Positions 42,404 to 50,743 of a DNA stretch of 64,000 nucleotides are shown piece after piece. This stretch comes from Williamsia maris. Its GTDB lineage: Bacteria; Actinomycetota; Actinomycetes; Mycobacteriales; Mycobacteriaceae. The position numbers were made by a program, and so were the translations under genes. Position 1 is the stretch's first letter. The number at the start of each line of letters is the position of its first letter. Location: assembly GCF_024171815.1 (NCBI RefSeq), contig NZ_JAMTCJ010000002.1, forward strand, positions 186,001-250,000. Reading direction: 5' to 3'. The notes under the pieces were generated by a model, which was not told the origin of the DNA, ran no database searches, and saw nothing but the letters and a program-made list of their open reading frames with translations.

Positions 42404-43174
42404 TCACAGTCGCGTGGCGTTGATCCCGCCGTCGACGTAGAGGGTGATGCCGTGGATCTTCGACGCCTCGTCGGAGACCAGGAACAGCACGCCGTCGGCG
42501 ATGTCCTGCGGATCGACGACCGTGCCCGCGGGCGTGGACGCGGTCATGGCGTCGAGGATCGGGCGTGCACTCTCGTTACCGGGTGTCAACGTGACGCCGG
42601 GCGCGACCGAGTTCACCCGGACCCCGCTCGGCCCGAATTCCGCGGCCCAGCTCCGGGTCAGCTGCTCGTCGGCCGCCTTGGTCGCGGTGTACATGGCGGC
42701 GAACGGGCTGCCCACCGCGGCCATCCACGATCCGATGGTGACGATCGCGCCCATGCCCCGCTGCGCCATCACAGGGGCGAGTTCGCCGACGAGCACGTGG
42801 GGTGCGCGGACGTTCACCGCCAGCATCGCGTCGAGGTCGGAGTCGGCCAGATCCACGGTCGCGGTGGCCGGGTAGATGCCGGCGCTGTTGACGAGGATGT
42901 CGACGGACCCGCCGAGTTCCGAGGCCGCGGCGGCGGCGAACGACCGGATGTCGGTGTAGCTGCCGGCGAGGTCCACCGGCACGAACGCCGCCGTACCGCC
43001 GGTCTCACGGATCCGGGCGACTACGGCGTGCCCGCGGTCGGGGTCGCGGCCGCTGACGACGACGCTCGCGCCGTGGGCGGCGAGGGTGACGGCGATGGCC
43101 TCGCCGATCCCACTGGTCGATCCGGTGACGACGGCCGTTCGGCCGGCGAGTCTCTGTGTGCTGGAAGTTGTCAT
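42404..43174 (-). CDS. Short-chain dehydrogenase/reductase
   Basis: Classical SDR of 256 residues. TGSTSGIGEAIAVTLAAHGA is the cofactor motif, VSGRDPDRG suggests NADP preference, NSAG is the structural motif, and the catalytic residues are Ser in GSWMAAVG and Tyr/Lys in YTATKAADE. The C-terminus KIHGITLYVDGGINATRL is typical. It is divergent from an XRE-MmyB regulator gene, with a repeated TGTCATGACC between them. This gene pair layout is common for XRE-MmyB regulators controlling a neighbouring reductase. The substrate is unknown. Confidence 0.92.
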   Translation of the reverse strand: MTTSSTQRLAGRTAVVTGSTSGIGEAIAVTLAAHGASVVVSGRDPDRGHAVVARIRETGGTAAFVPVDLAGSYTDIRSFAAAAASELGGSVDILVNSAGIYPATATVDLADSDLDAMLAVNVRAPHVLVGELAPVMAQRGMGAIVTIGSWMAAVGSPFAAMYTATKAADEQLTRSWAAEFGPSGVRVNSVAPGVTLTPGNESARPILDAMTASTPAGTVVDPQDIADGVLFLVSDEASKIHGITLYVDGGINATRL

Positions 43175-43238
43175 GACCTTTGTCTATGCGGGTCGTCGAT
43201 CGGCAACCAGGAGAGGATCAACCTAGGTCTGTCATGAC
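43169..43238. promoter_or_regulatory. Direct repeat TGTCATGACC, candidate XRE operator
   Basis: TGTCATGACC occurs at 43169-43178, covering the SDR start codon, and again at 43229-43238. Each holds the palindrome GTCATGAC. They lie between the divergent SDR and XRE-family genes and could be the regulator's binding sites. Confidence 0.4.
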
Positions 43239-43274
43239 CAGGCTTGTGGTCGGCGACGCGGCTAGCCTGGCGTC

Positions 43275-44108
43275 ATGGGTCAGGACCGCACCGCGCTGAG
43301 CGCTTTTCTGCGGGATCGACGTGACCGCCTCACGCCCGCGTCGGTGGGGTTGACGGAATACGGGCGACGTCGGGTGCCGGGTCTGCGTCGCGAGGAGTTG
43401 GCCCAGCTCGCCGGCGTCAGTCCCGACTACTACAGCAAGCTCGAGCAGGGTCGGCAGGCGAACGTCTCGCCGGAGGTACTGAGAGCTCTTGCTCGGGCGT
43501 TGCGGCTCGACGCGGTCGAATCCGCGTACCTGTACGATCTCGCCGCGCCGTCGACGGCACCGGATCCGGTTGCGCAGGCGCCTGATCCGGGGTTGCTGCA
43601 GGTGATGCAGGCGCTCGACCACGTCCCCGTCATCCTCCTCGGACGGGCGGGCGAGATCCTTGCCAGCAACGCCCTCATCCGCGCGGTGCTGAGTCTGCCC
43701 ATGGAGACCGGGGCGTCGCTGCACCACTATCTGTTCCGCGATCCGATCGCGCGGGAGCGGATCGTGAACTGGTCGCAGTTCGCGTCGGCTGCGGTGGCCG
43801 GATTACGTCGTGATGCCGCCCGCCGACCGCATGATCCGGTACTGGCCGCGCTGATCGAGGAACTGCGCGTGTCCGAACCGCAGTTCGCGCAGTGGTGGGA
43901 CGACCACGAGGTCCTGGAGTTCGAGCGCACGATCAAGGTCATCCAGCACCCGTCGGCGGGGACGATGCAGTTCGGCATCGAGTTCCTCTGCACCCCCGGC
44001 AATCCCGACCAGAGCCTCATCGTCTACACCGTGGAGCCCGATTCGACGACGGCCCGGGTGCTGCCGATCCTCGCGAGCTGGGATCCGGATTCGACCATCT
44101 CGGTCTGA
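43275..44108 (+). CDS. XRE-family regulator with MmyB-like ligand domain
   Basis: The 277-residue regulator has an N-terminal helix-turn-helix (about 8-85: SAFLRDRRDRL, VPGLRREELAQLAGVSPDYYSKLEQGR, SPEVLRALARALRLD) followed by an MmyB-like ligand-binding domain (PVILLGRAGEILASNALIRAVL, LFRDPIARERIVNW, WWDDHEV). In this family the C-terminal domain is thought to bind a fatty-acid-like ligand. It is divergent from an SDR gene, its likely target. ATG 43275 gives the standard family start. Confidence 0.92.
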   Translation: MGQDRTALSAFLRDRRDRLTPASVGLTEYGRRRVPGLRREELAQLAGVSPDYYSKLEQGRQANVSPEVLRALARALRLDAVESAYLYDLAAPSTAPDPVAQAPDPGLLQVMQALDHVPVILLGRAGEILASNALIRAVLSLPMETGASLHHYLFRDPIARERIVNWSQFASAAVAGLRRDAARRPHDPVLAALIEELRVSEPQFAQWWDDHEVLEFERTIKVIQHPSAGTMQFGIEFLCTPGNPDQSLIVYTVEPDSTTARVLPILASWDPDSTISV

Positions 44109-44234
44109 TCCCACGGTCGGCCCGACTGGCCATCTCGGACGAACCCGTCAAACGACCGTCGGGATTGCCCGACCCCGACTACTGTCAGCAAACTCTCAGC
44201 CGCACAGCGTCTTTGACGATGCACACTGGTCCTC

Positions 44235-45647
44235 GTGCCTCCGATGTCACAGCCCGCGGGCTGGTCTCAACACCAGGGTGTGTCGTTGTTGGACGGGTGG
44301 TTCCCGCTCACCGTGCAGATCGTCGCCGTGGTGTTGCTCGTCGTCGCGATCGGATGGCGGACGCGGCGCTGGCGCCTGATCTGGCTGCCTGCGTCGGTTG
44401 CCGTCGCCGTCATCGGCGCGTTCCTCGTGCACCTCTACTTCGACTCGCAGGGACTGGCCACCGATCCCGCGCCGCGCAGCCTGTGGATCTGGGTCGGCGT
44501 GACCGCGGGCGCGCTGGGGGTGGTCGTGTTCGGCTGGCGCAGCGCCCGGTGGTGGCGACGAGGGGTCGCCATCGCAGTTGTACCGATCGCGTTGCTGGCC
44601 ACCGGGATCGTGCTCAACCAGTGGGTCGGTTACTTCCCGACTGTGTCGGCCGCATGGGGTGAGATCACCTCGGGCCCACTGCCCGACCAGGTGTCGGCCG
44701 ACCATCTCGCATCGATGCGGAACACCACCCGGACGACCGGCGCCCTGGTGTCGGTGACGACCCCGGACACCTCGAGTCACTTCGCCCATCGCACCGAGTA
44801 CGTCTATCTGCCGCCGACGTGGTTCGCCGGTGCCACCCCGCCGAGGCTGCCGGTCGTGATGATGATCGCCGGCGAGTTCAACACCCCGGCCGACTGGATC
44901 CGCACCGGCGACGCCATCCACACCGTCGACTCCTACGCTGCCGCCCATCACGGCTCGGCACCGGTGATGGTCTTCGTCGACGCGGGCGGGTCGTTCAACA
45001 ACGACACCGAATGCGTCAACGGGTCGCGCGGCAACGTCGCCGATCACCTGACCGACGAGGTCCGCCCGTACGTGATCTCGCATTTCCACACGTCGTCGGC
45101 CGCGGCGAACTGGGGCATCGTCGGGTGGTCGATGGGCGGCACGTGCTCGGTCGACCTCACCGTCATGCACCCCGACCTGTTCTCGAGCTACGTCGACATC
45201 GCCGGCGACGCCGCACCCACGGCGGGTACCACCGCGCAGACCCTGTCGCGCCTGTACGGCGGGAACGCCGCCACGGCAGCGTCGTTCGATCCGGCCACCG
45301 TCATGCATAAACACGGCCCATACCAGGGGATCTCGGCCTGGTACGACGACACCGGCGGCAATCCGCAGGGCAGTCGTCGTCCCGGCGGCGCGGGTGGCGG
45401 TGGAGGCGGCCACCGCTGGAAGCATTCGGCGCAGAGCAGTGGCACCGGTCTCGGTGGTCGCGGCGAAGGACCCGACACCGACGATCAGGGTCAGGCGGCG
45501 CAGACGCTGTGCGCGGAGAACAAGACCGTCGGCATCGCCTGCCAGATACACACCCAGCCGGGTAAGCACTCGTGGCAGTTCGCGACGTCGGCGTTGTCGG
45601 TGTCGCTGCCGTGGTTGGCCTCGACCATCAGGGTCCCCGGTGCCTGA
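44235..45647 (+). CDS. Membrane-anchored antigen-85-like esterase with Gly-rich insert
   Basis: The 470-residue protein has four predicted N-terminal membrane helices (about 22-40, 47-68, 82-100 and 110-130), then an extracytoplasmic alpha/beta hydrolase domain. The nucleophile Ser is in GWSMGG, the oxyanion region is MMIAGEFNTPADW, and His is in GKHSWQFA. TECVNGSRGNVADHL resembles the D-x-N-region of esterase-D/antigen-85 relatives. A low-complexity Gly/Arg-rich insert (about 376-418) precedes the last part. Such multipass esterases occur near envelope genes in mycolic-acid bacteria. It probably starts at GTG 44235 or ATG 44244. It ends at the inverted repeat array. Confidence 0.82.
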   Translation: MPPMSQPAGWSQHQGVSLLDGWFPLTVQIVAVVLLVVAIGWRTRRWRLIWLPASVAVAVIGAFLVHLYFDSQGLATDPAPRSLWIWVGVTAGALGVVVFGWRSARWWRRGVAIAVVPIALLATGIVLNQWVGYFPTVSAAWGEITSGPLPDQVSADHLASMRNTTRTTGALVSVTTPDTSSHFAHRTEYVYLPPTWFAGATPPRLPVVMMIAGEFNTPADWIRTGDAIHTVDSYAAAHHGSAPVMVFVDAGGSFNNDTECVNGSRGNVADHLTDEVRPYVISHFHTSSAAANWGIVGWSMGGTCSVDLTVMHPDLFSSYVDIAGDAAPTAGTTAQTLSRLYGGNAATAASFDPATVMHKHGPYQGISAWYDDTGGNPQGSRRPGGAGGGGGGHRWKHSAQSSGTGLGGRGEGPDTDDQGQAAQTLCAENKTVGIACQIHTQPGKHSWQFATSALSVSLPWLASTIRVPGA

Positions 45648-45806
45648 CCGCCAGTTGGGCACGTAATCACCGCGGTTGGGCACGTAGCGACGCCGGTTGG
45701 GCACGTAATTGGATCCACTGGGCACACGATGTCGACCGCACGCGGAATGGTGCCCAGACAACGAGGTTTGGTGCCCAACTGCGGCAGTTACGTGCCCAAC
45801 TGGCGG
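45648..45806. repeat. Inverted 21-nt array, family GGGCACGTA
   Basis: Forward TTGGGC cores occur at 45655, 45676 and 45697, and a CTGGGC variant at 45718. The same core occurs inverted as GCCCA at 45752, 45773 and 45794. Every step within a set is 21 nt. The outermost 19 bases, CCGCCAGTTGGGCACGTAA (45648-45666), are perfectly complementary to 45788-45806. The array sits between convergent genes, starting 1 base after one stop and ending 1 base before the other. Confidence 0.92.
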
Positions 45807-45807
45807 G

Positions 45808-47052
45808 TTATTCGGGGAGGCGTCGACTGCGCAGGGTGGCGTCGCCGGTGGACAGGCGGGCGATGTTGCCCTGCAGAACATCCCGGTAGATCCGCAACTG
45901 GTCCTCACCGGCACGGACCTGCTCGGTGAGCCGCTTGGTGTTGTCGGCGGAGATCTCCCGCTCGCCCGACCGCGCGACCAACCGGTCGATGCGGTCGTCG
46001 ATCGTTGCCGTGTGGGCGAATTCGGCGATGACCCGGAGTTCGATGGCGGCCGACTCGACCACCTCGGCCACCGACGCCAACGCGGCCACCCGGTCGATCA
46101 GTTCGGTCCACACCGGACGGAGCGAACTCTCCCGGCTCGCGATGTGGTCACTGAGGTCGGCGTCGAAACCGGCAGCGCGACGGCTGTTGTCGAGATCGAC
46201 GCGGATGGTCCGCAACGCGATCACGTCGGCAGCGATGTCGGCGAGTTCGGCGTTGAGGTCGACGGCGGTGCGTTGGATGTCGAAGTGGTCGGAATGCCAT
46301 GCGGGACAACGCACGATCCGGTCGTAGAACGATCCCGCGGCGAACAGGATGGTCTCATACCCGTCGACGAACTTCGCGTCGCCGTTGGGAGACGGCGCCT
46401 CGAGGTCACCGAGGATCTCGCTGACCCACCGGTTCCCCTTGTCGAGCCCTGCCTTCGTGGCCGCGGCACCGACCGCACCCGCGACGCGGTCGATGGCCGC
46501 GCTGCCGGCGCGGCGGACGTATCCGCCGGAGTTGACGTTGGGCGTCGGCGTGTAGGTCAGCCCGACGAACAGGCGCTCGCGGTCGATCAACTCGAGGTGC
46601 ACGCCCTCGCGGCGCTCACGTCGGATACCGCGGATGCTGGTGGCGAAGATCCCCTTGCCGGTGATCACGTTCTTCCGGGCGTCGTCGAGCCGCCGGGTCA
46701 TGGTGTTGCGGCGGGAGCGGATGACCGGGGACACCATCGACGGCAACATCGGGTTCGCGAGCTGCGCCTCGATCGCCCCGATGCTGCGCTGGAGCCGTCG
46801 GAGTCCGCCGAATCCCCCGGGACCGCTGATCGACGTCGATGTCGGGACGGGCAGCCCCGCCGACATCCGGCGGATCACGATCTGACGGGCCGCAGCCGAC
46901 AGGTGCCCGGTCGCGATGACCACCGCGGCGTCGTCGGACAGTTCCGGTTGCACGCCCGGGATCACCGACTTCTCGCACCACCGACCGATTTCGGACGGCG
47001 TCATGGGGTCGGGCAGTCGCGCTCCGGGGTGGGGGAAACCGGGGTCGGTCAT
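45808..47052 (-). CDS. Unknown 414-residue protein of the murF operon
   Basis: I do not recognise this protein. It has 414 residues, no signal peptide and no clear membrane helix. The N-terminal 50 residues include SEIGRWCEKSVIPGVQPELSDDAAVV. The middle holds basic stretches (RSRRNTMTRRLDDARKN, RGIRRERREGV) and a Gly/Ala-rich segment, and the C-terminal 200 residues are strongly helical, possibly coiled coil (ELADIAADVIALRTIRVDLD, TKRLTEQVRAGEDQLRIYRDVLQ). The start at ATG 47052 overlaps the acyltransferase stop as ATGA, so it is the third gene of a murF-acyltransferase-unknown unit. A longer open frame continues upstream only as antisense-like sequence. Confidence 0.7.
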   Translation of the reverse strand: MTDPGFPHPGARLPDPMTPSEIGRWCEKSVIPGVQPELSDDAAVVIATGHLSAAARQIVIRRMSAGLPVPTSTSISGPGGFGGLRRLQRSIGAIEAQLANPMLPSMVSPVIRSRRNTMTRRLDDARKNVITGKGIFATSIRGIRRERREGVHLELIDRERLFVGLTYTPTPNVNSGGYVRRAGSAAIDRVAGAVGAAATKAGLDKGNRWVSEILGDLEAPSPNGDAKFVDGYETILFAAGSFYDRIVRCPAWHSDHFDIQRTAVDLNAELADIAADVIALRTIRVDLDNSRRAAGFDADLSDHIASRESSLRPVWTELIDRVAALASVAEVVESAAIELRVIAEFAHTATIDDRIDRLVARSGEREISADNTKRLTEQVRAGEDQLRIYRDVLQGNIARLSTGDATLRSRRLPE

Positions 47053-48218
47053 GGGATCGATGGTACGGATTCGGGTTTCGGAGCGGTGGTCCGCGGACGC
47101 CAGAACACCGCGGTCAGACGGTGCAGCAGCCACGCCACGGGGATGCTCAGCACACTGGTGACGATGAGCACGCCGACCATCGACCCGGTGAAGATCGTGT
47201 ACCCGAGCAGGTCCATCACCAGTTCGACGACCATCAGGTGGACGAGGAAGAACTCGTAGGAGATCTCGCCGAGCCAGACCATCGGACGCGATCCCATCAG
47301 TCGGTCCCACCAGGATCCGGCCGGTCCGAGCACCAGCGGTGCGATCAGCCCCAGCGCCACCACCAGGTAGAGCAGCAGCTTGATGACGGTGGCCGAACCC
47401 GACAGCGGCGTGATCGTCGGCTCCCCCGCGATCGAGGTGCAGCTGACCTGGAACGCCAGCACGGCGATCAGCACCGACAGCAACGGGTTGATGCGCAGCC
47501 GCGTCTGCGCGAGCGCGGCCAGCAGCATGCCGCCGACGAACCAGGTGAGGAACGCCGGGGGCCACAACCGTGCGGTCGGGTCGAGCCCGTCGCCGGTGTG
47601 GGTGACGATCGCCCACAGCGGCGACACCGAGCCCAGGACCACCAGCGAGATGACGACGAGGTCCAGCCGCCACCGACCGCGACACACCGCGCTGACGATG
47701 AGCCATCCCGCGATGGGCAGCACCACGTAGAAGCCGACCTCGGCCGCGAGACTCCACATCTGGGTGAGCCCCGAGTGCAGGTGGCCGTACCCGTAGATCT
47801 GCGTCAACGTCAGGTTGCGCAGCAGCCCCGACCACCCCTGCCCCAGGTCGGAGGTGTCGGTGCGCCACCACGCGAAGATCGCGTAGACCGCGAGCACCGT
47901 CACCCAGTAGGCGGGCAGGATACGTCGCGCCCGGTGCTCGGCGTATCGCCGCACCGACGGGCGGCGGGTGCCTGCGGCCAACGACGCCATCCACGGTTTG
48001 AACAGCAGGTACCCCGACAGGACGAAGAAGATCGCGACCCCGATCTCCAGGCGGGCGAAGAATCGGCCCGCGAGATCGTCGGTGTAGTTGCCCGTCCAGA
48101 ACGCGGCGTGCGTCGCGCACACCAGAAAGGCTGCGAGCGTTCGGATCCCGGTCAGCGAGTCGACGCGTCCGGTCGGTCGGCCCGGGGTGGGGGCCGGCCG
48201 ACTGTCCTCGATGTTCAG
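47049..48218 (-). CDS. Acyltransferase-3 family membrane protein, probable CTG start
   Basis: Multi-pass membrane O-acyltransferase (OafA/AT3 family) that moves acetyl, succinyl or similar groups onto extracellular glycans or lipids. The family start DSLTGIRTLAAFLVCATHAAF, then FFVLSGYLLFKPW and YAEHRARRILPAYWVTVL, are visible. The only ATG, GTG or TTG near the 5' end is GTG 48122, which cuts off the first helix. The conserved N-terminus needs a start upstream, and none exists in frame. CTG 48216-48218, which overlaps the murF stop as CTGA, would give 389 residues. It lies between murF and the unknown gene, with 4-base overlaps at both ends. Confidence 0.8.
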   Translation of the reverse strand: MNIEDSRPAPTPGRPTGRVDSLTGIRTLAAFLVCATHAAFWTGNYTDDLAGRFFARLEIGVAIFFVLSGYLLFKPWMASLAAGTRRPSVRRYAEHRARRILPAYWVTVLAVYAIFAWWRTDTSDLGQGWSGLLRNLTLTQIYGYGHLHSGLTQMWSLAAEVGFYVVLPIAGWLIVSAVCRGRWRLDLVVISLVVLGSVSPLWAIVTHTGDGLDPTARLWPPAFLTWFVGGMLLAALAQTRLRINPLLSVLIAVLAFQVSCTSIAGEPTITPLSGSATVIKLLLYLVVALGLIAPLVLGPAGSWWDRLMGSRPMVWLGEISYEFFLVHLMVVELVMDLLGYTIFTGSMVGVLIVTSVLSIPVAWLLHRLTAVFWRPRTTAPKPESVPSIP

Positions 48219-49543
48219 GAGGCGCCCGGTGCGGCGAGCAATGCGACCGCGACCCGTTCGAGTGCCGCGACCCGACTGCCCTTGACGAGAACGGCATCCC
48301 CGGCGCGCAGGTCGCTCAGCGCCGCGACCGCGGAGTCGATGTCGGGGACGTGGGTGACCGACGTCCCGTAATCGGCTGCGTCGACAGCGATCACGTCCAC
48401 ACCGAGTGCTGCGGCACGTTCACTGATGGCGAGGTGTTCGGCGCGGGCGGTGTCACCGAGTTCGGCCATCACCCCGAGCACCGCGACCCGACGCCGGTCC
48501 GACAACCCGACCAGCGCGTCGAGCGCCGCGTTCATCGACGTGGGGTTGGCGTTGTACGAGTCGTTGAGCACCGCGACACCGGAGTCGGTGCGCGACAACT
48601 CCATCCGTAGACCGGAGATGGCCGCACCGGACAGCCCCTCGGCGATCTTGTCGAGGTCGATGCCGACGCCACCGGCCACCGCGGTCGCGGCCAGCGCGTT
48701 CGACACCTGATGGCGGCCGCGCGCGGCCATCGACACCTCGATCGACCCCCACGGGGTGTGCAGGGTGAACGTCGGGCGGAGTTCGGAATCCAACCGGATG
48801 TCGGTGGCGTGGACGTCGGCGGGCGTGGTCAGGCCGTAGCCGATGACCCGTGCGGAGGTGCGTGACGCCATCGCCGCGACGGCTTCCTGGTCGACGTTGA
48901 GAACGGCCAGTCCGTCGGCGGGCAACGACTCGACGAGTTCGCCCTTGGCCTGCGCGACCGCGGCGATGCTGCCGAACAACTCCAGGTGGACCCCGTCGAC
49001 CCGGGTGACGACGCCGATGGTCGGGTGGGCGATGTCGCAGAGGGTCGCGATGTGTCCGACCCCGCGTGCACCCATCTCCACGACGACCGCCTCGGTGCCG
49101 TCGGGTGCGCCGAACAGCGTCAGCGGCAGACCGAGCTCGTTGTTGAACGACCGCTCGTTGGCCGCGGTCCGCAGCTGCGTCGAGAGCACCTGGGCGAGGA
49201 GGTCTTTGGTCGACGTCTTGCCCACCGAGCCGGTGACCCCGATGACCGGGCCGGTCAGCCGCGCCCGCGCCGCCCGTCCGAGATCGGCGAGGGCCGACGA
49301 GGTGTCGGCCACCTGGATCGACGACGCGCCCGCGTCGACCGCACGGTCGGTCAGGAACGCCGACGCGCCTGCGTTCACCGCCGTGTCGATGAAGTCGTGG
49401 CCGTCGCGTTCGGCGACGATCGGGACGAACAGTTGTCCTGCCGCCACGGTCCGCGAGTCGATGCTCGCGCCGTCGACGGTGACATCGGGGCCGGTGAGAC
49501 GGCCGCCAGTCGCTTCCGCCACCTCGCTCGCTGAGAAATGCAC
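48215..49543 (-). CDS. murF: UDP-N-acetylmuramoyl-tripeptide-D-Ala-D-Ala ligase
   Basis: Mur ligase of 442 residues that adds D-Ala-D-Ala to the peptidoglycan precursor using ATP. The N-terminal domain has DSRTVAAGQLFVPIVAERDGHDFI, the P-loop is GVTGSVGKTST (102-112), then ERSFNNELGLPLTL, EMGARGVGHI and the C-terminal NDSYNANPTSMNAALDAL and MAELGD motifs, all MurF hallmarks. It is outside a dcw cluster: no other mur or fts gene is nearby. Ddl, which makes its dipeptide substrate, is directly divergent 54 bases away. Whether this is the only murF or a second copy cannot be judged from the window. Confidence 0.93.
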   Translation of the reverse strand: MHFSASEVAEATGGRLTGPDVTVDGASIDSRTVAAGQLFVPIVAERDGHDFIDTAVNAGASAFLTDRAVDAGASSIQVADTSSALADLGRAARARLTGPVIGVTGSVGKTSTKDLLAQVLSTQLRTAANERSFNNELGLPLTLFGAPDGTEAVVVEMGARGVGHIATLCDIAHPTIGVVTRVDGVHLELFGSIAAVAQAKGELVESLPADGLAVLNVDQEAVAAMASRTSARVIGYGLTTPADVHATDIRLDSELRPTFTLHTPWGSIEVSMAARGRHQVSNALAATAVAGGVGIDLDKIAEGLSGAAISGLRMELSRTDSGVAVLNDSYNANPTSMNAALDALVGLSDRRRVAVLGVMAELGDTARAEHLAISERAAALGVDVIAVDAADYGTSVTHVPDIDSAVAALSDLRAGDAVLVKGSRVAALERVAVALLAAPGAS

Positions 49544-49597
49544 CCACCGAAACTACTCCCTCGCCAAGCGACGGACGGGGTCCGTAGGGTGTGGTCC

Positions 49598-50713
49598 ATG
49601 CTGATTCCCGCCCCCGAGAGCGGTTCATCTGCCGGCGAGCCCCTGGGCCGACACCGTCTCGTGGTCCTGTTCGGCGGCGTCTCCGCTGAACACGACGTCT
49701 CCTGCGTCTCCGCCGCACACGTGTTGGCCGCCGCCGACCGCGGCCGATACGACCTCGTCCCGATCGGTATCACCCACGACGGGCAGTGGGTCCGCAACGA
49801 CGACGCCATCGCCGCACTCGCCGGCTCGCACGCCCTTCCCTCCTCGCTGAGCACGACGGGCACCGAGGTCGAGGCACTGAACCTGCTCCGCGACGCGGAC
49901 TCCGACGCTCCGATCGTGGTGCTGCCGCTACTGCACGGGCCACACGGTGAGGACGGCACGGTCCAGGGGATGTTGGAACTCGCAGGCATCCCGTACGTCG
50001 GCAGCGGAGTGCTCGGCTCCGCGCTCTGCATGGACAAGGCGATGGCGAAGGTCGCGACCGCGCAGGCGGGTATCCCGCAGTGCCGCTGGCTGGAGTACCG
50101 CGACGGCATCGGCACCCGCTCCGACATCGTCGACCGGGTACTGGCCGAACTGGGCCTGCCGGTCTTCGTCAAGCCCGCGAACCTCGGATCGTCGGTCGGT
50201 ATCTCGAAGGCGCACGACGCCGACGAACTGGTCGCCGCCATCGACCTCGCCCTGACCTTCGACGAGGTCATCGTCATCGAGGAGGGGGTCGTCGGCCGGG
50301 AGATCGAGGTGGCGGTGCTGGGCAACGAGGTCCCCGAGACGTCGCTGCCCGGCGAGATCCTGCCCGGCGCAGAGTTCTACGACTACGAGGACAAATACCT
50401 CAACGGAACTGCGGCACTGTCGATCCCGGCGAAGCTGACCGACGACGCGATCGCCGAGGTCCGCGAACTCGCCGCCCGCGCGTTCACCGCCCTGCGGTGC
50501 TCGGGCATGGCGCGCGTCGACTTCTTCTACGAGGAGGACGGCCGCGGCTGGCTGCTCAACGAGGTGAACACCATTCCCGGCTTCACCCCGTCGTCGATGT
50601 ACCCGAAGATGTGGGAGGCCACCGGCCTCGAGTACACCGACCTGATCGATCGCCTCGTCGGGCTGGCCGTCGAACGACACCGTCGACGCTCGGGGTTCTC
50701 CACCCACCGGTGA
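49598..50713 (+). CDS. ddl: D-alanine-D-alanine ligase
   Basis: ATP-grasp ligase of 371 residues that makes D-Ala-D-Ala for peptidoglycan. The first domain is LVVLFGGVSAEHDVSCVSA; HGPHGEDG (113-120), PVFVKPANLGSSVGI, YDYEDKY (261-267) and NEVNTIPGFT (321-330) are all standard. The Tyr of YDYEDKY in the omega loop indicates a D-Ala acceptor; D-lactate-specific Van ligases differ there. I chose ATG 49598; the frame is open to 49538 upstream. It is divergent from murF, so the two consecutive pathway steps share one 54-base promoter region. In mycobacteria ddl is usually next to gpsA instead. Confidence 0.93.
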   Translation: MLIPAPESGSSAGEPLGRHRLVVLFGGVSAEHDVSCVSAAHVLAAADRGRYDLVPIGITHDGQWVRNDDAIAALAGSHALPSSLSTTGTEVEALNLLRDADSDAPIVVLPLLHGPHGEDGTVQGMLELAGIPYVGSGVLGSALCMDKAMAKVATAQAGIPQCRWLEYRDGIGTRSDIVDRVLAELGLPVFVKPANLGSSVGISKAHDADELVAAIDLALTFDEVIVIEEGVVGREIEVAVLGNEVPETSLPGEILPGAEFYDYEDKYLNGTAALSIPAKLTDDAIAEVRELAARAFTALRCSGMARVDFFYEEDGRGWLLNEVNTIPGFTPSSMYPKMWEATGLEYTDLIDRLVGLAVERHRRRSGFSTHR

Positions 50714-50743
50714 ACCCGGGCCCCGCGGTGGCACGATGAGGTC

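Noticed and set aside
45808-48297. An 829-codon open frame suggesting a fusion of the unknown gene with upstream sequence
   Set aside because: The upstream half is in another frame of the acyltransferase-3 gene and has no protein-like features; ATG 47052 with an ATGA overlap is the better start.
48215-50713. A vancomycin-resistance-type D-Ala-D-Lac cluster
   Set aside because: The ligase has YDYEDKY, typical of D-Ala-D-Ala ligases, and there is no VanH- or VanX-like gene nearby.
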